In this document: piece after piece, positions 22,860 through 34,770 of the stretch | How the letters are laid out: every line of letters begins with the position of its first letter | How positions within the stretch are numbered: position 1 is the stretch's first letter | Source: Astragalus membranaceus | Lineage: Eukaryota > Streptophyta > Magnoliopsida > Fabales > Fabaceae | Assembly (NCBI GenBank): GCA_039519185.1 | Contig: CM076849.1 | Span: 60,532,587-60,596,586, forward strand | Direction: 5' to 3' | DNA length: 64,000 bases | Notes under the pieces: generated by a model | The model's input: the letters and a program-made list of their open reading frames with translations, nothing else | Told to the model about the DNA's origin: nothing | The model's database searches: none | Made by a program: the position numbers and the translations under genes

Positions 22860-24347
22860 CTAATGACTACAGGTGAGACAAATGAGGAACCATAATTTGA
22901 ACTTCTTGAGACTTGGATGACCTAACCAACAATGAAGAAGACTTGGAGACTCTGTAGTAGAAGTGGAGGCAATTGTAGATGAAGGCTGGATGGGCTGGAG
23001 GTAGTAAAGTCCATGTGACTCATATCCTGTACCAATCGTCCGCTTCGTACTCTGGTCCTGTATAACAAAATAATCATCATCAAAAGTTATAGAACATTTG
23101 AGACGACTAACTGAAATTAAATTAAATGGGCAATTGGGAATAAGAAGAACATTGTCAATGGGTAAGGATGGAAGAGGAGTAGCTTCACCAATGCCACTAG
23201 CTTTAACTTTTGATCCGTCGGCAACGGTAATATAATGTGGGGTGTTAGGTTGGGGTATTTTGGATAAAAGAGATGGATTACCAGACACGCAATCGGAAGC
23301 TCCAGAGTCCACAATCCAGGAGTCAACAGGTGATGATTGAGAGAAACAGACTGTAGAATTACCAAAATGAGCAACTATTGCTGATGATGAAGTCTGGGAA
23401 GTCTTATACTGTAGGAATGCCTTATACTCCTCATCAGAAAGAACATTTTGTTTAGTGTTTCTCTGTTCTGAATCATTAACCTGAGTCACATTTACTGGTT
23501 TCTCTGGAAAGCCATGAAGGGAATAACACTTGTCTTCAGTATGACCAAGTTTATTACAATAAGTGCACTGAGGACGTCCTCCAACACGACCTCCTCGACC
23601 ACCCCCACGACCACGACCGCGTCCCCTTCGACCTGCAAAATTAGAAACAAGAGCAGAAGATTCTATGTTAGTGTGAGATCCATTCCCTTCAGCTCCTTCC
23701 AATCCAGGAAGACGTATGAAACGTCTAATAAGATCCTCTGTTGAGGGAATGTCTGATGCAGAAAGAATGTTGCTCCGTACTGACTCATGCTTTTGATGGA
23801 GACCATGAAGAACATAGATCATACACACATTATCTAGTTTCTCAAGAATCTTCTTCGGGTCATTGTCGGTCACAAGGAGCTTGAACGCGTTTACTACTGA
23901 CTGGGCTTTATTAGCATATGTCATGATGTTGTCTTCTGTCATTTGAAGGGTGGCTAAATTATGAATAACACCATAGAGATGCTGGATATCATTAGAATAA
24001 ACATTCTTAGCCTTCTGCCAAATATCATAACAAGTAGTGTATGAACGATAATGGACCAGCAAGGAGGGTTCAATGGATTGCCACAAAAGAGAGACCAGTT
24101 GACAATCTGCTTGTTCCCAATCTTCACGCAAATCTTTACCAATATCCGTAGAATTCTTAGTGAGGTGATCTAAAAGTCTTTGTCCCATAAACCACATTTT
24201 GACAGATGCAGAACAATTCAAATAATTATCACCATTGAGTTTCTCCGTTGTTATAGAGGGATTACCGGAGAAAGCATAAGACACGAGACTCTTACCTGAC
24301 GATCCAGATTTGTTGATGTTGTTGTCGTTTTCTGAAGATGGACTCAT
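22860..24347 (-). pseudogene. Copia gag-protease region
   Basis: I place the start at MSPSSEN (24347), 10 codons inside a longer frame. Residues in order are a Ty1-type gag domain, an RGRGRGRGGG basic stretch, a zinc knuckle CTYCNKLGHTEDKC, a protease active site WIVDSGASD, and a GAG-pre-integrase LGHPSL segment. The frame then goes out of register near 22880-22900 before the integrase zinc region and terminates, so the polyprotein is broken here. Confidence 0.88.
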
Positions 24348-24835
24348 CTTTGACAATAATAAGAAGGCCAACCACAATCAGAGAAGAGCAGAAACTTCTC
24401 TAGAGCAATAGAAAGGCGTGGAACGGGGGGCTGTTCAAACAAATAGGACCAAATAGAGACCGTTGCAACACAAACGACCAAACAGGGACAAACACACCAA
24501 AGGAGTGGGACCCACTAACCAAACAGTGCCAAAACGGAGAGAGGAGAGTCTGGCGAACACGTCGGTGCAAGCGGCGAGGCAAACGGAGAAGCAGAGGGCG
24601 GCGCGTGGGCTTCACGCGGACGGGCGGTGCTGTGACGGCGCGTGACAGCGCGTTAGGGTTTTTTTTTGCGGCGGCGCTTGGAGGAGAGACCGATCTGATG
24701 ATGGAGATTCTGATGGTATGACTTTCGTAGCACCTAGGGCCGTTGAGGATGAACAATCAACGGGACAGCTAGGGTTCAACAAGGGTTTGAGCGTGACGAC
24801 TAGGGTTTCTGGAGTTTTCAGGCCTAGTGATCATA

Positions 24836-24849
24836 GGCTTTTGATACCA
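24836..24849 (-). other. Primer-binding site (initiator tRNA-Met type)
   Basis: On the minus strand the 5' LTR end TTTAACA is followed directly by TGGTATCAAAAGCC. It resembles the usual plant copia site TGGTATCAGAGC complementary to the initiator methionine tRNA, with one or two mismatches. Confidence 0.75.
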
Positions 24850-25078
24850 TGTTAAATAGAGACGAACAGAATAGAGAGACAATATTGGTCACGCAGTTCG
24901 GCCAATGTTTGCCTATGTTTGCGACTACAGAGCAGCTGTAGTTCTGTTTTATTAACTGTATATGTTGTGTCTAGAGTACAAGCACTAATGGGTTTAAATA
25001 GGCTATCTTATGTGAAAACCTAACGGGCCTGGGTCGAATACACATAAATAAATCTACTATTTACAACATATCTCAACA
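24850..25078 (-). repeat. 5' LTR of the copia element
   Basis: 229 bp, same ends as its partner. The CACTAAT and GGCCCGTTAGG segments are shared. Confidence 0.92.
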
Positions 25079-25461
25079 CAGTCATATCACAAACTAAAGG
25101 AAGAAAAAAGGATGCAATGAGAGAGAGTAAATATGGAAGAATTAAAAGCAGTTTAGAGCTATCAATAAATCGATCACTTGTCAAAAGGAGAGCTTGTCAA
25201 GTATGTGGGCAGCATGGTCACAATCGAGGAAGTTGTAAGCAAAAGATAGATGACGATTCTATTGATCAATAAAGGTATAAATCTGATATAACTTTGATGA
25301 TTAAAATCTATTTGTATGAATTTGAATCTATTATGCCAAATTTATGGACACTTGGGTACTAAATGTGTTTCACTTTTATAATTACTGATGTGTTTTCACT
25401 TTTACAATTACAGGTGCATAGTCGGATTGCTTACAAAAAGGGTGGATGAGGCAGTAGAGAC

Positions 25462-25690
25462 AGTAGAATCATTGGAATCAAGTTTATAAGGATCAATTCT
25501 TTTTAGCTTGTAGTCTTTTTGTTTATGATACTTTGCAGTTCTGGTTTTGTAGTGCTGGTTTGTTTGTACCAGCTTGTAGAGAGAGTAAAATCATTGGAAT
25601 CAAGTTTAAAAGGATCAAGTCTTTTTAGTTTGTAGTCTTTTTGTTTATGTTTATTTTTAGTTCTGGTTTTTGTACCAGCTTAAACTCAGG
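25462..25690. repeat. Tandem duplication of about 122 bp
   Basis: Two copies begin with AGTA(G/A)AATCATTGGAATCA at 25462 and 25584 and continue through TTTTTAG(C/T)TTGTAGTC and GTACCAGCTT. The following 25700-26513 holds nothing I recognise. Confidence 0.75.
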
Positions 25691-26513
25691 TTACCTCGAT
25701 CTTCTTCAAATTCTGATTGCAAATATAATTGAGTAATACAAATAGCTGTTATTTATCAACATCACTTGTTTGCGATAGTAAAAAAAAATATACAGGGAAG
25801 ACTACTTTTGTAGTGTAGTTAAGTTCATCATAGTTCCAAACATGTATTTCAGCACAAGCATTAAAATGTGAACTGGGGAAGTCGGAAGGTTCGTGTTTTA
25901 TAGTCTTTCCATTATAAAGAAGACTTGAGAAGTATTAGATATTGTAAAGAAGTTTATGATTAGACAAATTGTAGGCACCGCCATCAATTATGTGCAGTAA
26001 AGAAGTTAGCTTGATCATTAAGTATTTTCTTGTTGTTAAGGATTGGCTGCCTATATAACGGCTTCAACTGCATGCTGTGTTGAATCATCAATTTGTGAAA
26101 GAAATACAAGAAACAGTTCTTCCTCTCCTGTTTTCGGTTCTTTGATCTCATCAGCAAATTTACTTCTTCGAAATTAACCAGCAGAGTTAATAGTTAGAAA
26201 CCAATTATTGCTTGGTTTGTTTCTTATTTAAATATATTCTTTTTATTTCATCGGATGCTCCTACGGAAATATAAAAATTATAAAAGAATTAACTGAAAGT
26301 CAGAAAGCAAGCATCCATTAAATAAGTCTTCAACTTCTCAATAAATCAAAATTCTGGATGAACAATAACCCCCCCGACGGCAAGGCAAGTCTGAAGAAGA
26401 AGGAAAAGAATTCATGCTATAATTAACGCATCCATAAAATTCGGAAAAGCAACCGCATCATTGTTGAAGTGAAGAAGTTAGCGCATCCATAAAATTTAGC
26501 TATAATTAAGGAC

Positions 26514-26629
26514 CCAATTATTTTATATTTTTAATTTGTTTAGTCTATTATTTTTAACTGTAGGATTTCCCTAATCTAATGCTTGAGATTTGATGTAAGT
26601 GTTTCCTCTTACACCTGGTGTTGATTTAT

Positions 26630-26701
<72 letters not shown>

Positions 26702-26923
26702 ATTTAATTTGTTTAATTTGTTTGTATTTTATATTTTTAATTTGTTTAGTCTATTATTTTATATTTTATATTTTATACTTACACCTGGTGTAAGTGTTTC
26801 CTCTTCCCCAATTATTTTATATTTTTAATTTGTTTAGTCTATTATTTTTAACTATAGGATTTCCCTAATCTAATGCTTGAGATTTGATGTAAGTGTTTCC
26901 TCTTACACCTGGTGTCGATTTAT

Positions 26924-26975
<52 letters not shown>
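26514..26975. repeat. 294-bp tandem duplication with two (AT)n microsatellites
   Basis: Copies start near 26514 and 26808 (AATTATTTTATATTTTTAAT). Each contains CCTAATCTAATGCTTGAG, then CTTACACCTGGTGT and an (AT)n run (26639-26699 and 26925-26972). The runs may have expanded independently. Confidence 0.75.
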
Positions 26976-26976
<1 letters not shown>

Positions 26977-28195
26977 AAACTACAAAATATAAGGTTTAAT
27001 ATTTACATCCCCATGGCTGGAGACGTTCAAATATGGATGTATACATTATCTAGCCCTTGGATTCCAATAGATTGGTTAATTGTGTGTACAGTGGCGTATC
27101 TAGAAACCTAGCATATGGTGGCTAGTAATTAAACTGTGCAAAAACCAAGGATGCCGGATAATAAAAAGTGGATGCTTATTAATTAATTAAAAGTAGAATG
27201 CCGGATAATGGTTCTCCCCGTGTGTAAGAAACGAGGTAATTTAGTTGTTAGTTTGGGTAATTGGATTTGAGAGTGTATTATTGGATTCTAAGAGACACAT
27301 TCCAATAGCATAGATTGGTTAATTGTGTGTAGTAAACTAGGTCATTAAGTTGTTAGTTTGGTTAATTTTCTGTAGTAAACATTGATTTCTAAAATATTAT
27401 ACAAAATTACTTAAGTTTAATAATTAGTTAAATTTATTTAAAAAAATACATTTATGATTTATGTTTTGAACATCATTCGAGAATGAAACACAATCATCAA
27501 AGCTATAAATCCATTTTGTATTAAGAAATAAAATTTATTTTATTTAAAATTTTAAAAAAAGTTATAAAAACAACACTAAAAATCCGTTAAAGAATCAAAA
27601 CTAATCTAAAAATTATAAAAATGCCACTAAAAATCTAATAAAATCATAATAAGGTTATGCAAATTTTTTTAGATTTGTTTGGAGATTATGAAAAATTTAA
27701 AAAAATAATAAAAAATATTAAATGATGGAATTTGATATTTTGAGCCTCGATAGAAGTCTCTACTTCGTGAGTAATAAGCCCTAATTTTTTTTGTATTTAA
27801 TGGCTGTGGTTTCGGGACAATCGTAGTTAGTTGCCCAAAAACCAATTTTTTAGCCTCGATTATCTAGCTGGTGTACAACATCGTCACGTGTAACGAATAT
27901 CTATACCATCCATCTAAGCTTTCGGCCTCCCCTTTGAACTGGGTTGGGCCACGATGCCCACTTAAGTGATCCTGGCTTGGGCCTTTTGAAGCACCCACGA
28001 GAGGCGTGCATATCACCACCACAGGCATGCAAAGCATCGCCTGAACCGCCGCTCCGCTATCACAACAACTGGCTTCCCGTTCCTTTGTCTCATCTTTACG
28101 GTTCAGGCATGAGTCCCTTCTATGGCCATAAATAAACTCCACAGTTGAAACAATTCTGATGCAATCCCCCATACTCTATCTGAAGTATCAGGGGC
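26976..28195. other. Intergenic; possible truncated hAT end
   Basis: AT-rich. At 27089 the words CAGTGGCGTATCTAG resemble the start of the hAT MITE at 57149, but I find no partner terminus. 27864-28172 is less AT-rich, without a recognisable domain, and may be upstream DNA of the PPR gene. Confidence 0.35.

Positions 28196-28198
<3 letters not shown>

Positions 28199-28227
<29 letters not shown>
28199..28227. repeat. (GA)n microsatellite upstream of the PPR gene
   Basis: About 14 GA units roughly 190 bp before the PPR start codon. GA tracts are common in plant promoters and leaders. Confidence 0.8.
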
Positions 28228-28229
<2 letters not shown>

Positions 28230-28414
28230 ACCTCAACACAAAATGCGCACATATAACCTCTATCAGAGCTTCTCCATTTTCAACAACATCCTTAGCACAG
28301 AGAAGAACTGGTCAGAAATTTAACATTGTGGGGTGGCACCAATTGTTTTTCAGATGAAACATATCAAGAGGAAAAATAAAGATGAAAGTGGTAGTTTGAG
28401 TTCATTTCCTTTCC

Positions 28415-29974
28415 ATGTCAAGTGGCAGCAACAGATGCCTTGCACTATTGGAAAAGTGCAAGAACATGAAGCATCTCAAACAAGCACATGCGCAAATCTT
28501 CACCACAGGTCTTGACACCAATTCCTTTGCACTGAGCAGACTCTTGGCTTTCTGCTCATCACGCCCACATCACCAGGGAAGCCTCACCTACGCATTCAAA
28601 GTCTTTAAACGCATTCAACACCCCACAGTTTGCATATGTAACACAATCATCAAAGCTTTTCTCCTAAATGGAAAGTTCAACAGCACGCTTCATGTGTTTG
28701 CTAAAATGCTGCAGAGTGGATTGCAGTCCGATAACTACACTATCCCTTACGTGTTAAAGGCTTGTACAGCAATTCAGGGTTGTTCTTTAGGGAAAATGAT
28801 TCATGGGTATAGTTCAAAATTGGGTCTTGTGTTTGATGTCTTTGTGGGTAATAGTTTGATGGCTATGTATTGTGTGTTTGGTGATGTTTTATCTGCAAGA
28901 CAAGTGTTTGATGAAATTCCTAGCTTAAATTTAGTTTCTTGGAGTGTGATGATTTCGGGATATGCAAAGGTGGGTGATGTTGATTCAGCTAGATTGTTTT
29001 TTGATGAAGCTCCTGAGAAGGATAAGGGCATATGGGGTGCCATGATTTCTGGGTATGTGCAAAATAGTTGCTTTAAGGAAAGCCTTTATTTGTTTCGTTT
29101 GATGCAGTTGACTGATATAGTGTCTGATGAGTCTATACTTGTCAGCATTCTTTCAGCTTGTGCTCATTTGGGGGCTTTGGATATAGGTGTTTGGATCCAT
29201 AGATATTTGAATCGATCAATGCTTCCATTGAGCATTCGTTTGAGTACTAGTTTGTTAGATATGTATGCTAAATGTGGAAATCTGGACTTGGCCAAAAGGT
29301 TATTCGATTCGATGCCGGAGAAAGACATTGTTTGTTGGAATGCTATGATTTCTGGTATGGCAATGCATGGAGATGGAAAAGGTGCATTGAAATTATTCTC
29401 ATATATGGAAAAGATTGGGGTGAAACCTGATGATATAACATTCATAGCTGTTTTTACTGCTTGTAGCTATTCAGGAATGGCGTCTGAAGGTCTGAAATTG
29501 TTAGATAGAATGTGTAGTGTTTACAACATTGAGCCTAAAAGCGAACATTATGGTTGTTTAGTTGACTTACTAAGCCGAGCTGGTCTGTTTGAAGAAGCTA
29601 TGGTTATAATGAGAAGAATAACCAATTCATGGAGTGGCTCTGAAGAGATATTGGCTTGGAGAGCATTTCTGAGTGCATGCTGCAATCATGGACAAGCTCA
29701 ACTAGCAGAACTTGCAGCTGAGAAACTCTTGCGGTTAGATAATCACAGTGGAGTCTATGTTTTGCTTTCTAATTTGTATGCAGCATCTGGTAAACATACT
29801 GATGCAAGAAGGGTGAGGGATGTGATGAAAATCAAAGGGGCAAACAAGGCTCCAGGTTGCAGCTCAGTAGAGATTGATGGGGTTGTCAGCGAGTTCATCG
29901 CCAGTGAAAAAACACATCCCCATATAGATGAAATACATTCAATTTTAGAGAAAATGCATATGCAGTTAGACTAG
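28415..29974 (+). CDS. Pentatricopeptide repeat protein, PLS class with E/E+ domains
   Basis: An intact, intronless 519-residue frame, which is typical of plant PPR genes. After the N-terminal LKQAHAQIFTTGL segment come tandem PLS-type repeats with the usual signatures: NTIIKAF near residue 80, VFVGNSLMAMYCVFGD about 142, VSWSVMISGYAKVGDVDSA about 175, LLDMYAKCGNLDLAKRLFDS about 285 and VCWNAMISGMAMHGDGKGA about 310. The C-terminus has the E motif (AWRAFLSACCNHG, VLLSNLYAASGKH) and E+ residues (GCSSVEIDGVV, THPHIDEI), and ends without a DYW deaminase domain. Such proteins bind organellar RNA and mostly act in C-to-U editing with a deaminase partner. The editing site is not predictable here. 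No clear presequence was judged; the start is the first Met of the frame. It converges with the LRR gene. Confidence 0.93.
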   Translation: MSSGSNRCLALLEKCKNMKHLKQAHAQIFTTGLDTNSFALSRLLAFCSSRPHHQGSLTYAFKVFKRIQHPTVCICNTIIKAFLLNGKFNSTLHVFAKMLQSGLQSDNYTIPYVLKACTAIQGCSLGKMIHGYSSKLGLVFDVFVGNSLMAMYCVFGDVLSARQVFDEIPSLNLVSWSVMISGYAKVGDVDSARLFFDEAPEKDKGIWGAMISGYVQNSCFKESLYLFRLMQLTDIVSDESILVSILSACAHLGALDIGVWIHRYLNRSMLPLSIRLSTSLLDMYAKCGNLDLAKRLFDSMPEKDIVCWNAMISGMAMHGDGKGALKLFSYMEKIGVKPDDITFIAVFTACSYSGMASEGLKLLDRMCSVYNIEPKSEHYGCLVDLLSRAGLFEEAMVIMRRITNSWSGSEEILAWRAFLSACCNHGQAQLAELAAEKLLRLDNHSGVYVLLSNLYAASGKHTDARRVRDVMKIKGANKAPGCSSVEIDGVVSEFIASEKTHPHIDEIHSILEKMHMQLD

Positions 29975-30681
29975 TAAGCGCATGTTTGGAGCGCCACCAG
30001 AATTGCGTTGAGGCTGTGAGGCGTAGCTTTTGACTGGACGTGGTTTTCCACATTTCCAAAAATATGCAGTGCATGTTTGTTATCACATTAGAAACCACGG
30101 TGAACAGGTTTTGACTTGGAAGCTCCAACTTGGAGCGTATGGGTCGCCACACGTTTGCGTGTTCTGGACGTGAAATCAAACGTTCTTGCAGTCTGTTTCA
30201 TCATCGACGCACGTTTGAGACATTTACACAGCAGAGAACAAACATACTATAAGCCTCTCTTTGGAACCACAGACCCCTCTGAATAAACAATAGATTCAAA
30301 GCTTTTTTTGGTGACGAATAGATTCAAAGCTTGTTGTGACTTCTGCGGTAGTTTGCATTGAAATGAAGTTCCAAATGTGCACCAATTCATCTTTGATATT
30401 ATGTAAAGTAATACTTTTTAATAAAATATACCATTATACTTTCTCTATTTTTGAAGTTGATATCAAGAGTCAATAACTATCTACATTACAATGAACTTTG
30501 AAACGTGAAATGCTCATGAATAAATAATAAGCTTAAAAACTACTGTTTATTGATGATGACAAGATAGCTTTGGCAAAATTGAAATAACTATTTTGGCTAT
30601 TTCATTGAGGTAATCAGAGGAACTATTGTTTCATTAATTATACACGTGCACTTTCCTAAAAAATAAATAATATGAGCTTCA
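29975..30681. other. Convergent 3' region between PPR and LRR genes
   Basis: Holds both 3' ends. 29980-30230 contains repeated words such as GCATGTTTGGAGCG and GCACGTTTGAGA and may be a small uncharacterised repeat. No poly(A) signal is decisive. Confidence 0.4.
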
Positions 30682-33600
30682 TTAAACAAGGAAGTCTGAA
30701 TCAGAAACTTCAAGCACTGTGTGCAAACCAATGGGGTTGACACCAGGCCGGAATGCGTTTCCCTCGATGTACCTACCAGAAGAATAAGATTGTTCAGTTC
30801 AATAAACAAGAATACAAGATAATGGATGATTGATTTACACAGCCGTTGGAAACTCACATTTCTTTCAAAAATGGATGCTTGTAAAAGGGTTCAGGAATTC
30901 TCCCAGAAAACTGATTGTGATCCAAGTACCTGAAACAAAGATTAGAAAATCTTGAAATGGCTAATACTACATAAAGATGTCAAACATATTTTTTGCAAAT
31001 ATCTAAACACGTATTTGCCAGTCTAACTAGTAGATGGCAAATAAATCATAGCAAATTTCCATCTCCATTTTTCCGACGACAACAGAAACTTTAGCTCAAG
31101 TTTATATCACAGAAGCTGATAGCATCAAATTAAGACTATAATTTGTCACTTGTCAGTGAAGAATTAATTACAGCAAATAAATAATGAGTTTTGTAGTTCT
31201 TATTGTGCATTGAAGTACTGAATTCCTTGAATTTTACAACTCTCAACAAAGAAGGGCAACGAAAACTTCTATATGACGTCTCTAAGCTAACACTGCAAAC
31301 ATGCCCATGTCATCAAATTTTCACAATTACACATTTTACAATATCTGATATCAAGGAATTTTTACGTAAACCATAGAAGAAGCGGGTAAACATTAGGAAA
31401 TAAATGTAAAATAATTCAAAATACATGTATATTTCAACAATATACAAAATTTACTCTATCGTGAAACAATTAATCAAGAGTTTCTGTTTGATACACAAGT
31501 CCAGCAAACAATTAAAAAATATTGTTGATGACAAACTTACAAGTATGTCAATTTAGGAATGTGAGCAATGCTAGATGGTATAACTCCTGACATTTTATTG
31601 TAGGACAGGTACCTGCCTCCAACAAACAATCAACACATTAAGGAAATTAACAAGAAAGATAGATCTTGAAACAGCAAAATTAATGTTAAGCAACACTCTT
31701 GAAACACACACCAAGAGGAGGAAGGAATGAATAGGTGGTACATAGGGGAAAAGAAGAATCAGTACTCACAAGATTTCAAGACTGGTTAAGTTAGCAAGCT
31801 GTGCAGGTATTCCTCCAGTAAAATAATTATTGTTTAGATATCTGGTTAGAAGAACAAAATTTGTTAATACTTAGAGACCATAGCACTTAATTTATTTAAG
31901 ATCAAATGGTAATGCCTGGATTAAAAAATTCACAAGCAAGAACTTACAGATTGCGCAATGATGGAAAACAACCTTCAATACGAATGAGTTCCCTTATGGT
32001 ACCCACCAAATGATTGTTACCAGCATCCCTATAAACATAACAGTATTATAATGAGGCATAACTGGTTTTAGATATAAATAGCCTACTCTAAATTAGGAGA
32101 TTCTTGGAAGGATTTGAATATTACAAGTGTCGAAGGTTTTGTAGAGTGCCCAATTCTGGCGGTATTCTGCCAATCAAACGGTTTTCATGAAGATAAAGGT
32201 AGCGAAGGTCTGGAAGATCTGCTAGCTCCTTGGGAATTTCACCCTTGAAATTATTGAAGCTAAGGTACCTGCACAAGGATATCATATCTCAATTATTTAC
32301 AGAATACAAAAATTGGGAATGAAAGACTAACAAGTCCAGGTGAAGGTTACTCACAGATGCGTCAAACTTTTAAGCTCGCCAATTTCTGGAGGAATTGCAT
32401 CCTGTAGTTTGTTCCACCTCAAATTTCTGAGCAAACAAGATAAAAATGAACCATGTAATTCAAATCATAGAACCAAAATGGTCAAAAATCAACATCCGTG
32501 AGCACAAAAGTAGTGGAAAACCAGAATCTTCATAAATCATCAACTTTTATCAACATAAATTCTTGTCTATGTCATTGTATGTGTTGCATCAAAATATCAA
32601 AATATAAGTATAAAAAACAAATACAAAAAGAAACTAGAATCTAAGAGGGACTTGAAAATCCATACAGTATTTTAAGACGCTTCAATCGTCCAATTTGAGG
32701 AGGAATAGGCCCTGTCAACTTGTTATTATGGAGATCCCTGTCAAAATTTCACATTACTTCAATTACAAAGAGCTTGGAAGAAAACAGCAAAATGGAAGTC
32801 CTTCAATGCTACTCATATTGTCATATTAAAACAACAACAGAAAACCAAAGGTATATAAACAGTTAGCAAGCAATATATCATCTTAACAAGTGTATCTAAA
32901 ATCTTGCTTTTATTGCTTATAATTGATAAATGAATGCAAAAACAAATCACAGTTATTCACCTTCATAAATACATTATTCAAAAGTCATCAGAGTAAACAA
33001 AGTCCTTGGACTTCAACCATACATCATACCACAGACTAAATTCATGGCTCATCAAATCATGACACTCTCACAATAGAATCTAACCTCCCAGTAATCTCAA
33101 AAAAAAAAAAAGAATCTAACCTCCCACTGCGAAGGTAAGGTACTATGATTTACCGGATTTGGCTCATCTAAAGCGAGTTAAGTAATCTAAACCACTAATG
33201 AAAAAACTTAAGGACTGATTTCTTATGCATTTGCATGTAATATTAACCATTGATTACTTTACACTCTAAATGGAGTCTCTCCCTTTATAATAGGAGCCAG
33301 ATCCACATTTACCAAACTAGTTAAAATCCCTGTGATTCAGCAAAACTACAAGTAAAACATAAAACTCCAAAACAACCTTATGTATTCAATTCAAGCAACA
33401 ACAACACATTATTCTCAATCCATATCAAGGATCAAAATTTAATGTAACCCAAATTAAGAAAGATACTTACAGCCTTGAAAGATCCAACAAGCTAGTCACA
33501 GCAGTAGGAAAAGGCCCCACAATGGACACAGCATACACCTCACTACAAATAACAAGAAACAAATCCCAATTATTAGACTCAAAAATCAAAACTTCATTTA

Positions 33601-33999
33601 ACCTAAATAGCGTAACAATAAAATCAATTCCAAATTGAAAAATAGTATTAATTAGGGTAAAAGCTCACAGCTCAGTGACAACACGATAATCACCGACAGT
33701 GGAACAAGTAACACCAGACCATGGAGGAAGATCCCCATCACCACAAGGATCATCTCCAACCCACGCATACACAACTCTCCAACCAAGAGAAGCTTTTATC
33801 TCATTCAAAGCCTTAACTGCAAAATTCCCAAAAACAAAAACCTATCAACGATTTCGACCTATCAATTGAAAAAGCGGAATCAGATAAAGTGGTTGTTATA
33901 GTTACCATCACGCTTGAGGGTCTTGCAGTGTGCAAGGTTGAGAATTGAGATAGCGAAAAGGAGAGTGAGGTAAAGTGAAGTGAAGCGTAGCCGCGCCAT
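30682..33999 (-). CDS. Secreted leucine-rich-repeat protein, 11 exons
   Basis: The coding exons, in plus coordinates from 5' to 3', are 33906-33999, 33669-33816, 33471-33542, 32666-32737, 32355-32426, 32125-32268, 31948-32028, 31770-31841, 31541-31612, 30858-30929 and 30682-30772. All have GT-AG introns and join into one frame of 329 residues. The protein has a signal peptide (LYLTLLFAISILNLAHC). An LRRNT-like cap follows, ending DDPCGDGDLPPWSGVTC, and then about nine LRRs of the plant LxxNxLxGxIP type. The C-terminus is LEVSDSDFLV. There is no transmembrane segment or kinase, so it is probably an apoplastic or secretory-pathway LRR protein. Most repeats are one 72-nt exon each; one exon is 144 nt. 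Length and sequence resemble the family typified, from memory, by Arabidopsis At1g13910; partner unknown. Confidence 0.92.
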
Positions 34000-34761
34000 T
34001 TTGAGGGCGCTTCGAGAAACCGTCCGTCACTTTAGAAGAATGGAATCGGGTTTCCTTCTTTTTATGTTGTTGAGAGGATGAGAAAGGATCCTCGTCTCGT
34101 AGATCTGAAATCTGAAGGGTTATTGTTGATTTTTGTTTCTCTTTAGTATGTATGTGATTCAGATTTTGCAAATTTGGGATTTTTGAGAGAGAGAAAGAGA
34201 GAGTACTGTGAATTTTGGTGATTGATTAATTAATCAAAGTTGAGAATCAGCGAACGCGGCATTAAGTGGAAGTTTCACCCACTACTAGTAGTCGGTACTG
34301 AAGTGTGATCAATTTTTTTCTTTAAAAAGTGGCAAACTGTCTAGCTGATGGTAGATAGGTTAGGAAATTTAATTGTTTTATCAAAAAAATTAGGAAATTG
34401 AATTTCAAATGTTTAATAATTTTTGTGTTGGAACTAGTTTATAAATAAAAGAATAACATATATAAATATTTGTAGTTAGTGTTTAAAAATGAGAGAATAT
34501 TTATTTAATAAAAGATAAATAATGAATTTAATTAAAGTAGAAGAAGTGAACTCTAATTTATTTTGGGAATAAATCTAACTTGTCCCTCTATATAAGCAAT
34601 ATTAAAATAAATAAGAATGACAATAAAACATGTTTTTTTAGGCAAATGATAGTGGTTAGTTGTTAGGGGGAGGGGGAGTGACAAAAAATATGTTACAGAG
34701 CCAAGTGAAATTTATGTTCGATCATCTAGCTAACGGAAAGACTAATAGAAAGATAGAATAA
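34000..34761. other. LRR-gene upstream region
   Basis: Presumed promoter and leader of the minus-strand LRR gene. A GAGAGAGAAAGAGAGAG tract lies at about 34183-34201. No TATA box is convincing. Confidence 0.4.
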
Positions 34762-34770
34762 AAAAGTTAA

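Larger units (their letters stand above)
19558..25078 (-). mobile_element. Ty1/copia LTR retrotransposon, complete but inactivated
   Basis: Two LTRs (19558-19788 and 24850-25078) flank minus-strand gag, protease, integrase, reverse transcriptase and RNase H remnants in copia order. Perfect 5-bp duplications CAGTC lie at 19553-19557 and 25079-25083. Aligning the LTRs by eye gives 11 substitutions and one 2-bp indel over about 229 bp, roughly 5 percent. With a commonly used plant rate of about 6.5e-9 per site per year that suggests a few million years since insertion; this is an assumption-laden estimate. A hAT-type MITE sits in the RT, and several frameshifts and stops are present. Confidence 0.93.
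19441..25272 (+). pseudogene. FAR1/FRS-like C-terminal frame, split by a copia insertion
   Basis: The frame opens with ATG at 19441, runs 39 codons to 19557, and is interrupted exactly at the CAGTC duplication of the copia element. It resumes in the same phase at 25084 and ends TAA at 25272. The empty-site frame would be 101 residues. The second part contains TKGRKKDAMRES and the zinc knuckle CQVCGQHGHNRGSC (CX2CX4HX4C). That layout resembles the C-terminus of FAR1-related sequence or MULE-type transposase proteins. The DNA-binding and transposase core domains are not nearby, so this was probably already a fragment or a small derived gene before the copia inserted. Function is inferred only from family resemblance. 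Confidence 0.55.

Noticed and set aside
27089..27110. hAT MITE start CAGTGGCGTATCTAG
   Set aside because: No inverted partner or 8-bp duplication within reach, so only noted as a possible truncated end.
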